Notes under the pieces: model-generated
Databases searched by the model: none
The model's input: only the letters and a program-made list of their open reading frames with translations
What the model was told of the DNA's origin: nothing
Program-made: the position numbers and the translations under genes
Part shown: positions 49,195 through 62,465 of the stretch, piece after piece
How positions within the stretch are numbered: the stretch's first letter is position 1
How the letters are laid out: every line of letters starts with the position of its first letter
Assembly: GCF_019097595.1 (NCBI RefSeq)
Contig: NC_080710.1
Location: 22,011,780-22,075,779, forward strand
Direction of reading: 5' to 3'
Source: Hemibagrus wyckioides
Lineage: Eukaryota; Chordata; Actinopteri; Siluriformes; Bagridae
Length of the DNA: 64,000 nucleotides

Positions 49195-49481
49195 TACACA
49201 GACATACACCCACAAAAGTGAGTCCACCGCTCACATTTTTATAAATATTTTATTATATCTTTTCATGTGACAACACTGAAGAAATGACACTCTGCTACAA
49301 TGTAAAGTAGTGAGTGTACAGCCTGTATAACAGTGTCGATTTGCTTTCCCCTCAAAATAACTGAACACACAGCCATTAAGTCTAAACCATTGGGAACAAA
49401 AGTGAGTGTTGTCACATGAAAAGATTTAATAAAATATTTACAAAAATGTGAGGGGTGTACTCACTTTTGTGAGATACTGTA
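49195..49481. mobile_element. Tc1/mariner-type MITE
   Basis: Inverted ends of about 70 bases share CACAAAAGTGAGT and, further in, AATATTTTATTA with TCTTTTCATGTGACAAC. The ends carry TACA...TGTA. The 287-bp element contains no transposase. Confidence 0.8.
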
Positions 49482-52400
49482 CCTGGTCGATTTACTCTTA
49501 AATCTGGCTTGCTTGTACTTGAGTAAATGACCTGTAATTGACACAGTAGGAAGGTTTTCTGGGTAAACAAAGGACCAGTGTGCTTTTTAGTTGTTGTTTC
49601 AAGAACGTGAGCAGTGGTGTGCACTTGATGTGGAAATATTTCTGTGATATAAGGATAATAAATGCTGCCTACTTGGACACAAGGTTTTTGGGACAGGAAG
49701 ACATCCGGTCATGACAATCAAATGTATAAAATGCTGCATTGTTAGACCTCTTCATCTGGATTGTGCTTGTATTCTTCTTTCCTCACATATCCCATAATCC
49801 TATGCATCCGCTGCTAAGCTGTTAGAGAATGGCTTTGAAAAACAAGTTAGTTTCTGTATGAGTTATGTCATCGTTTTCACTTCACTTCACTTCACTTCAT
49901 TTCAACAAACTCAAAACAATATCTGCTCTATGTATTCCCCCAGTAGAACCTTATTCCATTTCATTCAACGCACATTTGAGACCAGTAACCATGGTATTTT
50001 GGCAGTGTGGTTATATATTCTGCCTTCCATGCTCATTTCCAAAACATTTCCTTACAGGCGCTTTTATAGTCATCAATGCACTGCCTTCTAAGCCACTGTT
50101 TTTTGACTTCCTTCTCACAATACAATGATGAAATGATCCAAGTGAAATCTTAGAGACGGTGTGTACTTCATGTCAGATTAGCCCTACATGATCAAGATCC
50201 TCTAACGATAGACCTGTAATTAAAGTAAATAACTGTGTGCTCTGCTTCTGTTATCAGTCAGCACAGTTTGTTCTCCAGCAGATAATGTATGAACTGAAAC
50301 ATTCTTCGAAGTGAGCTTGAAGTCTTAAAGATATATAAATCTCTCTTCTGTTGATGTTGAATCTACCTTTCAACATCGCCACCACCATGTGTGTACCTTT
50401 CCTTCTGAGATTTGTGTGATCTTATGCCATCCTCCTATTGGTGGCTCTTAAATGTTCAAACATAGTGATAATTTTCTTTTTTTTTTAAAGGAATTCCTAC
50501 TACTGGTTGTTGTCATAGTAACATTTGTCAGTGGGAGGCACAAGCATCATTTCAGATCAGTTTTCTTGCAGCTAAAATGAAACAATCTGGAGGCGTTTGT
50601 ATCAAAAATTCACCAGTGTATATATGCATCATATCATATGAGATAAATGATAAGCAGTGTGAGCTCGACTGTCTTCACTCCCATTGGTAGTCACTGCCCC
50701 CCCGGTCACTCCATATTTGCATAAAGTTAAACTTTTCTCAATTCTGTCGAATTCCTTGAAACACCCACACCCGGTCGGCAAATGTTATCACTCGCGTCGT
50801 CGGAAATCACCAGCTCTCATTGAAGATTTTTACTCGTTTTGTTACTGCGAGTTTGTTGAACTGTTTGTTTGAATGTAGCTTGAGAGGTCAATCAAATGTT
50901 TTGATCAACAAAAAATGTGTTAATGTCGGCTGTGTATGTTTGCAGTGGCACTCACTTGGCCTCCACACCATATTAACCGTGGGGTCTAAAAACACTGATT
51001 TCAATTCATGACTAAATTCTTTTACAATTAGAGATTTTTGTCAGTGACAGCATAGCAGGACTGAAAATCAGTCTAAATTTTTAACTTATTTTTTAATTTT
51101 TATATTCCTATCAAGCCTTATTGCTAAAAGCGCTATACAAAGAAAGAGTGAATTGAATTAAAGCCAGGTTTATGAGACAGCCTCGGCATCAAGTCAGCTG
51201 CCTTCTGTCCTCCTTCTGCTTTGAAACTCTCACCTGGTGACTGAAAGAAATTATACTTTGAGATCTTTAGACACACACTTCTAGCGGGTAAAGTAAAAAC
51301 ATACTGTATACAATCCATTTTGAAATATTTGCAATAAGTATTTCAAAAAAAGGAGTAATGGCGGTTAGATTGGAAAATGCTGTTCAGAGTAATCCATCAG
51401 AGTTGATTGTGGAGAGAACCTTACTCACTGACAGCTCATGGAAAAGAATGAATGAGAGGAAATTTACAGGCTGTTGGACTCGGGCAGAGTTTCAGTCTCC
51501 TCATCTACCCGTGGAATTCAACACTCTCTGTCCATTTTACACCAGTCTCCTGTCCTTAAAAAAAGCCTAATCATATCTAGGGTCTAATAGCGATGTAGTG
51601 GTGATCATGATGCAGTACAAGAGTAGAATTAATTTCCATTCGCTTCTGATTACCAATATTTGATACTTCTGAATATTGTCTGATATACTGTTTTTTTTTT
51701 TTGTTTGTTTCTTAATGTATTGGCCGCCTTGAATTTTTCTGTATGAAAACAGTTAAAGCGTGAGTTAACAATGCATACAGATGCATGGAGACAAGGAAAA
51801 CATAGCTATCATCAATTAAGCAAGTCAGGTAACATGATCTTCCAGTGCTCTCATCACAGTTCCTCACCTTGAGCTGTGACTCCTCATACACAGCGTGTGA
51901 GCAGGTGCCAGCTTGTGGTTTCCATATAAACATGCAGGCGTGTAAACACTGTAAGCAGCTGTGTCTCAATCTGTTCACTAGGTTCAGTAGTCAGGGTACT
52001 GATCAAGGACTCGGGTTAGTTTAAGGGCTGTCTCATTCATTAACTAACAGGACACAGGAACATCAATTCCATAAAAAAAAATCCCAGAACTGTAGAAACT
52101 AAGCAGCATCGATGCTCACTATGTTCCCTTGCTGGAAATGAATCATATCTTCTGAAGCCTCTCAGCTCAAGAAAATGGCTGACGAACTCTCAGCCATCTT
52201 CGTTTATAAAAGTAAGTAGCTAGTTTATTGTTGTTCTCGATACATTCATCTTGTTTAGTGAAGGAAGAAAATTTGTCCACTTTTAGAGCTGAATTGCGCT
52301 GGTGCAGAGTAGTGAAAAAGAATAATATAAAATACCATGCAGCCTGTTAATTTAATTTCCTGAAACCTATTCTGATGAATTATTGTTTCTATAGCTGGAA

Positions 52401-55400
52401 TTTATGTATGTATCACTGATACTGTGATATTATTTATTTATTTATAATACACATTTATTTAGAGTCTCTCTCTGTAAGTATCAGTTCCTCTATGTTTTCT
52501 GACACAGGAAGTCTTCATAACGCAGGGATTGCTGCTATAACATAACTGATAACAAAAACTAATATGTTATACAAGCTGGTGTGAAAAAGAGGAACGCATG
52601 ATATCAGGAATCTTCAGAAGTGTTCACATTGTCATCAGAAGAGAAACTTAAAGATTCACATATATTTTTAAACAACAAAAAATGAAAATCATGAATCTAT
52701 GGTCAGTGGAAGAAGCGTTTTTTTTTTTTGTTAATGGGAGCTGGAGTCTGCTTAATGCTCCCTAGTGCTTATAACTTGATCTAAGCAGCTGCATGTTTAG
52801 TGATTGATTAGTATTTTGAAACTTGATGCAGGACAGTGTAATTTTGACTGATTCTGTCTGGTCATGTTGCTTTAGCTAATGGTTAGTAGAGAAAGAGCAC
52901 AGTCCCTGATGGACCAGCCGTCTGCTGTGAGTTTAATGATGCATCAGCATTCCACAGAGAGAGAGGACGCTCCGCTCTGCACCTGCTGCTGCTGCTCGCT
53001 TCCCCGACTCCCTGAACACTGCTCTCACACACAGCATTCAGAGAAACGCACACAATGGAGTGGATTTACTGTGCCGTTGTTTACTCGATGTCTTTCAGAT
53101 ATTTTTTTTTTTTTTGTTTAATGCAAAACTGGTTCAGCAAGATGGCCCACTGGGAGAGGCAAAGGGGTTATTCAGTGTATGCAGGGATTTGTTCACACAT
53201 GGAGTCATCCTCGCTACTTCCTGAGCTTTTATTCCACCTTGGTCATGTGCCAAGTTGCTGAAAGCTGTGCGAGGCAGGGAAACAGGCCAAGGGGGAAAAG
53301 CCTGCGAAAGGAACTTGTGATGACTTGCACAAAATGCAGGAAATATTAGCTGCACAATATCTGATTGGTTCTTTTTTAGTTCCTGCTTATGTATAAGGGA
53401 AAAGGCCTTTCACGTAACTGAGACTGATTATTGTAATGACTCAGTTTAAGGCTAAAGGCGGCCAGCAGTGTGTGCAAATCATATTTGTAGTGATAAAGGC
53501 ACATTTCCTTTTTTGTCAACATTCAGGAATAGAATTACATCATTATTTAACACAATGAGTTTGTTAGTTTCCATCTTGGCAATATGCAACTTTAGGTTCT
53601 TCACCTTGAAAGTCACAATCATTTACTCTTCTTCAGTGAAGTCTTTCGTTTTAAGGTTTAACAGGTGAATACTTGTGAATATCTGTGTTGATTTGATCTA
53701 AAGGAAATACTTAAAGATAAACAGCACAACTTATGTAAAGGTAAGAAGTTCTACTTTGGTTAGTTTTGACACTGTGCATAGCCATGTGGGTTTGACTTCA
53801 CTCCATAAACGAGGGAGAGAAGTCGTAGTTCGGAAGACTAACCCCAAGTTGATGAATAGGGCGTTTTCTTTGGCTTTTACCGGCTGAGGTTTGGGAATTA
53901 AACTCATTATTTCATACACCATTAAAGTCTAGACACGTGGGGATGAGTATCCTCAAATGCGCTGTTTTAGTTTTTAGGCAATCCTTCACTCTGCATGAAA
54001 CCTATAACCTGTTGGCCCTTCCCCCTGGTGTGTATGTTGTGTTGTCAGAACAGGTTTTTATCAGTAATTCTGATTCCCTCAAATAAAAAATAAAGAAACA
54101 TGGAGTGTTTCAAATAATCCTGGGAAAAAAATGGAGCTTGCAAATATATTTGTAATAGCTGTCACTATATAGCAGTGGCTGAAGCATTGGTACAGTACAC
54201 ACACACACACACACCCACACCCATATATGATCATGTCTGTTAGCTTGAAATCCATCTTCTTATTAGATGATTGACCAACGTTAAAAAGTAAAATAAGTAA
54301 ATAATTAAAAGAATGTGTTTAGATATTCTTATCACTCAGGTTATAGCAGCAATAAATAGTTGTTTCTTTACTTTATCTTGATGTTAATAATACAGGAAAC
54401 AATGCAGCTTGTTTCCAAGAAACTATTAAGTGCATAGTCCTCAGGACTTTCCTGTGTCAGAATAATTAGTTCTATTTTTTGCCTCTGATTGTTACAAAGA
54501 GGTGAGAATGGAGACTTATTCCACAAATGCCAAAAATTACCTTAAAGAAAGCTTCACCATATCAAAAATTATACACTTCATTTAAAAAATGTATTTATGT
54601 GGGGTGTCCACCATACAAGTCCTGTGTACAAGCTGCAACCATCTCAAAACATCTATGGCTCACGGTGTAGTTTTGGGCCCCTTACAGGAGCCACCTGAAA
54701 TCTCTGCTTTTGTGTTCAGTTAAAGCTGTGGCCAGAGTGCGTAAAATTCACCCTGCAGAAAAGCCATTCCACTGAAAGGGGAAAGTACATGGAACATGAA
54801 AGAGGCATGCACTTCTGGTTTCGCTTTGTGCTGACATTATCTAGGTGAATTTTGACCCATGATTTCATTTTCCTGGGTTTTGTCTGCCAATAGACAACAA
54901 GAAAGCAGGACTGTGGATTCTTTTGAAATGGAAGAGCTGCTAAGTATTAAGATTTATTAGCTTTTGCTACTAGCTTTAATAGTTGTTTTCTTAAAGTTAT
55001 CTGGTGAAAGTTGCTCCTACATGCCACTATAGGGGTCTAACAGCTGTCACAATAGTGCTTGACAGCATCATGTGATCATTTCATCTGTGCGCTACTAAAA
55101 ATAAATCTGATAAGAATGGCTGTGGGTTAGACATTTGAATGAGTCCAAGCCCCTTGCTCAACCGCTTTCACAGAGCTCTGCCCACAGGATCTACATTTGC
55201 TTTTAGAGTGTTTATAAAAATTGGAGGCACTTTCAAATACTCACAAATATTCCAGTCCTGATGCCATTTTTCTAATGAGCTCTTTTAAAAAATAAATAAA
55301 TAAAAAAAATGAATAAAATGTACTACATCTTTTCTACAGGTTATCTGTGCTGTGCAATGGACTTTGTGCATTTATAAGTGCACTTTTGTGGTAGACAAAT

Positions 55401-55789
55401 AAAATAGCCTAAAAATGTCCTGAAACTTAACTACTACTACTTGCTACTGCTAACATTGACTATTACCTACAATAACAATAACCTTCGAGGCGCATTAATA
55501 TAAACCTGTAATATGAGCCTTGCAGAATACAGCACTGCTGTTAGAGAAAATTAGTCAACTTTATCCGACCAATCAGAATCAAGAATTCAGCAGCTCTGTG
55601 GTGTAATGATTTTTAATTCACAAGAAAGTGACCACACTAGAATTTCTTGCTAAACAAGACCATGGTCAGTTGCATACTGCAGGCTCTGGCTGTAAATGAT
55701 TATCTCATCATACGTTATCATACATTATCAGTGACTACAAGGGCTCCAAGTTTCTCCAAGTTTCTCCAAGCTTGTTAGGAAGTCAGGGT

Positions 55790-55910
55790 TAGCCATGATA
55801 CCATGATCCATGGAACAGAGAGGGCCACTTTAGCAGCTTAGTAATATTGGGGATTGAACCCTGACCTTCTGCTAAGTAGTAGGAGTCTTAACTGTTGAGC
55901 CACCACCGCT
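55790..55910 (-). mobile_element. tRNA-derived SINE head
   Basis: Minus strand: GGTGGTGGCTCAACAGTTAA, then a B-box-like GGGTTCAATCCCC. Only the 5' part is preserved. Confidence 0.65.
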
Positions 55911-57875
55911 CTCAGGTTAAAAGTAATATGAAATTTGTGTGACTTTCAGGGAATATGCTTTAGTCTGAGCCTTGCTTTTAGCTTTAGAAAACAATTTGCT
56001 TCTGTGGCTTCAGTGTTCACTTGTCCTGCTGTCCCTTTGTAGATAGAGCACATGGAGGCAGAGTATTATTAGTAGCTTTACTTTTTAGATTTTACGTGTA
56101 GAGAGACAGGGGAAACGGCGTCTCTGAAAACTGTAGCACGCTTAAATGGAAATGCCAGTTGCACTTCTGCTTCTCTCTTTCAGCGGTGACTCTTATTGTA
56201 GCTTCTCTGTGTAGTAATTTATGTTAAATGAGTAGAACGTAAATAAATACATTGATAACCTGAACGTTTAACATGATTTCTTTTGTCAGTTCTTGTGTTT
56301 AGAATTTTAAAAAAATGCACAGAAAGTGACTTAGCTCTATGACTAAACCTTCTGATTTATGAAATGATTAGACATGAAGGTTTGATTATTTAAAGATGTT
56401 CATTGCAGTGAGAGAAATACCAACCCTGCAATAATGACTTCCAAAATATTTTTAGGGCTAGAACTCGAATCCCCCAATAATACAAAGTTGTAATTACAGT
56501 GTGGGCTATGACAGTTTATACCGGTTGAATTTCCAGATCCGATAGGTCAGAAGGTGTTTGTTTATTTGCTGTTACTGCAGCTCTGACAGTAGCGCCACCT
56601 AAAGGCAAGTCCCCAGTTTATATTAATGCATTTAGTCTAATACATTATCATTTCTTCAGCAATAGCTTATTCACAGGGGCCAGAAATGATATTTAAAAAG
56701 AAAAGTATATAACCATAAAAATGGCAAAAAGTTCTGTATAAAAACGTTGATTTAGCATTTACAGAAAGAAACGTTTCCCACCATAGCAGTGTCATCGGGA
56801 CAGACGAGTTTGTTCTTTCTAATTTTTACTTCTTTGTTTTTGCCTTATTTAAAAGAAAACATGTAATTCATCAAGTACTAAAAAAATGTTGCTGGCAAAA
56901 TTGTTGTGGAGTAAAATACTTCTGGATGTGGCGTTATAGGAAGATAATTTCGTTTGGTTTGGCTCTGGCCATCTGCTTTACATTGATCATTTTTACCAAC
57001 AACAGCATGCCCTGTCATGTTTTATTTCTTACTCATTTCTTGGAATTGATTCGATATCCGCTATCTGTATTGGTCCAGTGCCAGAAAAAGATGGCGGATC
57101 AGGTTTGAAAGAAGACGTAACAAATGGCAAAGATTAAAACTGTATTTGGAAAAGAAATGGAAATATAGAACTATTTTCTTTTGCTAATATTGATTTGTAA
57201 GTATCTTCAGTATAAAAAAAAAACATTTTAAAGCTTTTTAAAGAAACATTGGTACATATCAATATCTTCTGATGCTCAAGGTTTCAGTATCTGCAGTGAA
57301 AGAGAAATTGTGGTATCATGGCATCTCTTCAGGCCCCTAAAGGTTTCTGTAGTAAGAGTATGTTTAGATTTCTCTGGCCCAGTGCTCAGGGTTGACTGGT
57401 TTTGCCATGTGTTACTTTCATGTCTTTAGAGAGGGGAAGTGAGTCAGCTGTGTGGAGATTCTTGTCACCACATGTCTTGTTCCACATTTGCCTTGACTTG
57501 ATTGAGGTATGGAGCTGGAGATAGAAAACTGCCATTTACAAGACTGAGTTATATTTGGAACTTCATTAGGCTTTCCAAAGAACTTCTATGAATGTCACGG
57601 TCATTTGAAGAAAAAACTAAACTGGTGTTTCCCTTCACTGTGAAGTATGCAGGAGGAAAATGGGGGTTTCTGTGCTTTCACCCATCAAAGAAGTTTTTTT
57701 TTTTTTTTTAAATGGAAAAATGACGCTTTTGTGTAGTTTAGAAAAAATGTTGCCTCTTCAATATGGCTGTGCGTGAGTAATTTTCCATTTGAATAGATGT
57801 TGATTCAAAGATGCAGTGATGCAGTAACTCAAACTATATACAACTGTAATGCAACTACTGAGTGAGGATGCATGC

Positions 57876-57967
57876 ATGTATTTAAACATTATGTGCTACT
57901 TGTACTACTATGATTGCTGGAAAAAGCAATCATAGTAGCACAAGTAGCACATAATGTTTAAATACAT
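57876..57967. repeat. Near-perfect 42-bp inverted repeat with a 6-base loop
   Basis: The arms 57877-57918 and 57925-57966 are reverse complements with one mismatch, around the loop GGAAAA. One more A-T pair extends the stem at its base. It is not part of a recognised transposon. Confidence 0.9.
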
Positions 57968-58735
57968 TTCAGTCAGCCTTAGATTTATTTCTCCCTGCAA
58001 TCAGAGCAGGCTTTATCACACAAACAAAAACTACATTTAATAAAGGAATCAGTCCTTTGTTTCTTTATCAGTTAGTTTGTTCTCTTAATAAAATATCCGC
58101 TTTTATCCCTGCACCCCAGTGAGTTATCCCGAATACAGACTGAGTGGCTCATGGGCCTCTGAAATCTGAAATGCAGTTTGCAGCCTCTGCAGTTCAGACC
58201 CTGACGTCACATAATAACACTAATTAACAGCATTATCACACTTGTGATGAGTACTGCTTAGGCTTACTCTGACCTGACCTCTGAAAAGAACAGAAATATT
58301 TCAAACCTATACCATCATCCCGGGCACCGCATGGAACATAACACACTGTGAGAGATGTGAGAGTTTGTAAGCAAGTCTGCACATGTACCTGTGTGGGTGC
58401 ACTCAGAGCCACATTGTGGTGATCATGTGTGCTGCTCTTTTCTGCAGGATTAAACAAAACTCTTTCACATTTTCCATTAAGTTGATGACTGTACCAAGGT
58501 TAATCAGGCTAGAAGCGCCAACGTCTGTAGGTGAAACCTGTCAGTGTGAATTTATTTTAACGGTAACTGTGCTTTCAGGAGTTTACAGAATGCCACCCAT
58601 GTAATTAAGATTCCCCTAACTTGTCCCCACTCGGAAAACTGCACTTACACAAGCTCTGACACCGCTATTCTGTGCACCTTCCTCCAGTAGCACAATGAGA
58701 AATCTTTTATGGTGGAACTACTGATATTGTCCTCA

Positions 58736-58795
58736 TTTGTAAGCTGCTTTGGATATAAGAGTCTGCAAAGTGAATAAATGGAAATGTAAGATAGA
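58736..58795 (+). mobile_element. SINE 3' tail
   Basis: GCTGCTTTGGATATAAGAGT then CTGCAAAGTGAATAAATG is a degraded version of the tail seen at 44450 and 61321. Confidence 0.5.
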
Positions 58796-61199
58796 TTTAA
58801 TGTAAATAAAAACCTGGCTCACAATACACCCCAGAGGGGATACTTGAAACCATGCATAGTAGAGAACTACATAGTGTACAAACTGTACATACCTGTTAGC
58901 TTAATGTTTTATTTATAAATTAGGCACAAGAAGACAACAATAATGAATAAAATGGAACAATTATAATAAATGTCAGGTGGACGTGCTCTCTCTCCCCCTC
59001 TCTCTCTCTGTCTCTCTCTCTCTCTCTCTCTCAGGAAGGCATATCGTGCTGTATTAACACGTTTTGTGATGAAAAGGATCACTTTACAAAGCTCATTAGG
59101 AAGTACTTTACGACTTCTCTTTGGTATATACGAGTCGCCAGCATCGCTACTCTTGCACGTTGGGGCCTTTGTTATGTAAAAACTAACCTTTTTTGTACAT
59201 GAAGCACAAAAAAGTACTTGAACACAAGCACTGCGAGATCGTTGATCTGATAACTTTGGTGGCTACTAAGTGACTAACAGCTGGCTATCAAATACAGCAT
59301 GGATACACTGGACAAAGGGATGATTAACACCCGGGCAGGACCTCACATTCCTCAGAACAGCGCTCAGTTTAAATTATGAATGATTACTGTATTTCTGGAA
59401 TTTTCTACTTATTTTTTTTCCTGTAACTGAAACAGGAGATTTTTACGGGGTTTTACTAATTTCTAATTTTCATATGTTTGATTTCACCAATGCCAGATTT
59501 TCCTTTTTTCATTAAAACCCAGACACAAGGAGGAAAAAAAAAATATTTTAAGTGTAAATTTGCTCATCCGTTTCCCCTTGAGGCCTGATGGCATTCTAAA
59601 GTGGCTCTCACACTGGAAATTTAGTCTGAAACAGAGTAGGGTTTGCATGAAATGATGGTAATGTGAATGCTGTCATATGGATCAGGACACACTGAACTCA
59701 AGGCTACCTGTAGCTGGGGGACTGAGTTCATTATTCCCATAAATGCAAATGCAATCAGGTCCACATTTGTTCAGGAAGTAAAGTAATCTGCACGTTTGTT
59801 TTAGCTGATGACATCATTAGTTTCCACAACATACGTGTACCGTGAGTGACAGGTGACACCGAGGAGTTGACAAGCATTACTGCACATAATAGTACTAAAG
59901 TAATTAAAAAAAAATAAATAAATAATAATAATATGGTGAGTCACATTGTGTTCTCCAAATGCATTTGTGATGACGTAAAATGAACACAAACGCTCAGGGG
60001 TTCAATAGAATCAAGTTGCGCTGCAGAAGTACTGTGAAAAATCCCACTCAGATTTGGACCACAGCAAATGTGCCCAGTGTGAAAACTATTACTGTGTTAA
60101 TTCAAGAGATGTTTATTAGACGAGTCCCAGGTAAGGATAGAGTGAACATAAATGTTAAGAACTGATTACGATCTGACACGTTTTCATTTCTGAAAACTAA
60201 AAAAAATGCTGTTTATAAGAGGAAACCAGAGCAATAAAATACTTTAAATAATTACTATATTAGTAAAGCATAATGATAACCTAATGTTACAATTAATCAG
60301 GGGTTTATTTAGTAGATGAGCTTAGTACATAGGGCATGTGAGGTCCTGTTTCAGTATTGTCTCCTTGTGTAACATGTGACCACTTGTGTAATGTAGATGT
60401 TGCACAATGGCATGCCATAAACAAGACTAAAAAACTGGGCACCAGCACTACACACTCACAGTGATCACAATGTGAACAACTATTATTAAATACATTGCCC
60501 CCACAGTGGTCAACTTTTGCATAAATGTAATGTTATTATAGGGAAAAACATTTCATTGGAGAACGTGGAACTGAAAGTTACGGAAGTCTAGACATGATTA
60601 ATAGTGGTTCGACAAACATTAAGACACGTGGCAGTAAAATGCAGATTGACCGACACAAGGGTCATTCTACCCTATGAACCTTTGGCCCGGCATTGCCCCC
60701 TGGTGGGACTCCCCCTGAGAAGTTTTGTTTTCAGTCAACTGGGAGAGGTGTTAAGTGTCAGATCATTTTATGTTTTTAAAAAAAAAAAACATTTTGTGTT
60801 GTAGACTACCGCACTGTGTATAAACTTTCATATATCTTGTATTCTGTATTACTATATGAGCAATTACTTCTTGCCAAAATCTGTGGAAACACTGTCGAGT
60901 GCAGGTGGTAACACTTTCTCCTTTAGTGATTCATGCTTGACATTTCAGTTATTACCTTATACTGAGATTAAAACGGTCATGACTTATGAACAGCCTTCAA
61001 ACTTCCGTCAAGTTGCAGCTTTTAGCAAAGAATATTTTTTGTTGCTGATTATAAATTGTCCCTTCTTCCACTGCCGAGATAACACTCTGATTTACTTGAT
61101 CTGTAGGAGGTTACATTCTAGATAACTAATTTTTAAGTGTACAACATGGGCATAGAGGAAAATTTCTGTGACCTACACCCCCATGCATGTATAATCACT

Positions 61200-61378
61200 G
61201 TGGTAGGTGGGTGTGGTAGCTTAGTGGTTGGACTACTGGTTGGAAGTTCAAATCCCAGTCCACCAAGCTGCCACCTCTGGGCCCCTGAACAACTCAATTG
61301 CTCAACTGATATAAAATGATAGCTCTGGATAAGGGCATCTGCCAAATGTGAGACATGTAAATGTAATGTAAATGTCAA
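61200..61378 (+). mobile_element. tRNA-derived SINE, full length
   Basis: The head has GGTAGCTTAGTGGTTGGACT and a B-box-like GTTCAAATCCC. The body ends in GATAAGGGCATCTGCCAAAT and a TGTAAATGTAATG tail. It lies 187 bases before the plekhf2 coding exon. Confidence 0.75.
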
Positions 61379-61575
61379 TGGAATCATTTCAGCTATTTAT
61401 TAAATTTAGAGTTTTGAACATGTCTGGATGTGTATACAGCTTATTTGTGATTAAAGCAATCATAAAATGCATAAGAAATATAGAAATATTTATTTGAATT
61501 TAAGTGGTAACCCAAGTGCATAGTGTATAGCTTATTGGTCTTCTTTTTCTCTCTGGGTTGCTAGGTTAATGAAAG

Positions 61576-62301
61576 ATGGTGGATCGCTTGGCAAATAGCG
61601 AAGCTAACTCCAAGCGCATTGCGGTCGTGGAGGGCTGCTTCGGCACAGCTGGCCAACCGCTGGCCATCCCGGGCCGTGTGCTGATTGGAGAGGGTGTGCT
61701 CACCAAGCTGTGCCGCAAAAAGCCCAAGGCCCGCCAGTTTTTCCTCTTCAATGACATTTTGGTGTACGGCAACATCGTCATCCAGAAAAAGAAGTACAAC
61801 AAGCAGCACATCATTCCACTGGAGAGTGTCACTATCGACACAGTGCCTGATGAGGGAGATCTACGTAATGGCTGGCTCATCAAAACACCAACCAAGTCAT
61901 TTGCAGTGTACGCCGCTACAGCCACGGAGAAGTCGGAGTGGATGAACCACATCAACAAGTGTGTGTCGGACCTGCTGGAGAAGAGTGGCAAATCGCCCAC
62001 GGGCGAGCATGCGGCCGTGTGGGTGCCCGACTCGGAGGCGTCAGTGTGCATGCGATGCCAAAAGGTGAAGTTCACGCCAGTCAGCAGGCGTCACCACTGC
62101 AGGAAGTGCGGCTTTGTTGTGTGTGGCCCTTGTTCTGAGAAGAAGTTCCTTTTGCCCAGCCAGTCATCCAAGCCTGTGCGTGTATGTGAGTTCTGCTATG
62201 ATCAGCTCTCCACAGGGGCGACCCTGCCACCGCGCTCGAACTCATACAGCCGCACCAACAACATCTCTGAGGATGAGGATGAAGATGATAGCAGTGACTG
62301 A
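61576..62301 (+). CDS. plekhf2: Pleckstrin homology and FYVE domain-containing protein 2 (phafin-2)
   Basis: The protein binds phosphatidylinositol 3-phosphate on early endosomes, and in the family acts in endosome fusion, receptor trafficking and autophagy. It has 241 residues in one exon; human has 249. The order is a PH domain at about 35-131 (GVLTKLCRKKPKARQFFLFN near its start and a Trp in SEWMNHI near its end), then a FYVE zinc finger at about 147-209. The finger has a WVPD block, CMRC, the PI3P-binding RRHHCRKCG basic motif, CGPC and a VCEFC end, so all eight zinc ligands are present. The tail is acidic (EDEDEDDSSD). The acceptor AG at 61563-61564 and 11 UTR bases precede ATG 61576. 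Its GC content is far above the flanking sequence, as expected for a conserved coding exon. ndufaf6 is the upstream neighbour in human too. Confidence 0.98.
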   Translation: MVDRLANSEANSKRIAVVEGCFGTAGQPLAIPGRVLIGEGVLTKLCRKKPKARQFFLFNDILVYGNIVIQKKKYNKQHIIPLESVTIDTVPDEGDLRNGWLIKTPTKSFAVYAATATEKSEWMNHINKCVSDLLEKSGKSPTGEHAAVWVPDSEASVCMRCQKVKFTPVSRRHHCRKCGFVVCGPCSEKKFLLPSQSSKPVRVCEFCYDQLSTGATLPPRSNSYSRTNNISEDEDEDDSSD

Positions 62302-62459
62302 GGAAAGGGAACCTTCACTTTTGCTATTTTAGGAATATCTTCAGTTCAGGTCACAATCCTTTAGTGTCTTGTTTCTCCTTAAAGGGTTTGAAATTAGCAA
62401 AGATTTCGTGAAGGTTTATGGTGATTTTACTTTTTAGTATAATATTAATGAAATGGCAC

Positions 62460-62465
62460 AATAAA
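62460..62465 (+). terminator. Possible proximal poly(A) signal of plekhf2
   Basis: AATAAA lies 159 bases past the plekhf2 stop codon. Longer 3' UTRs are likely in this family, so a distal site may also be used. Confidence 0.4.

Larger units (their letters stand above)
39340..61564 (+). other. Long putative plekhf2 intron, repeat-rich
   Basis: No conserved protein domain was found on either strand apart from transposon fragments. Itemised separately are a mariner remnant, a Tc1 remnant, a MITE, several SINEs, a CRE-bearing segment at 45.5-45.75 kb, a related pair of segments at 41.98 and 45.89 kb, and a 42-bp-arm hairpin. Further simple repeats are a GTGTGTGG run (42932-42990), an ATTC run (47832-47857), a CA run (54198-54216), a CT run (58990-59034) and a repeat-like GC patch at about 50690-50880. 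Confidence 0.5.

Noticed and set aside
52174..52212. Mini-exon-like ATGGCTGACGAACTC followed by a GTAAGT donor
   Set aside because: Only 13 codons with no partner exon or known protein match. Such combinations occur by chance in 20 kb.
61561..62332. Open frames antisense or shifted within the plekhf2 exon (up to 169 codons)
   Set aside because: The PH and FYVE frame explains the sequence. The others lack domains and arise from its GC-rich codon use.
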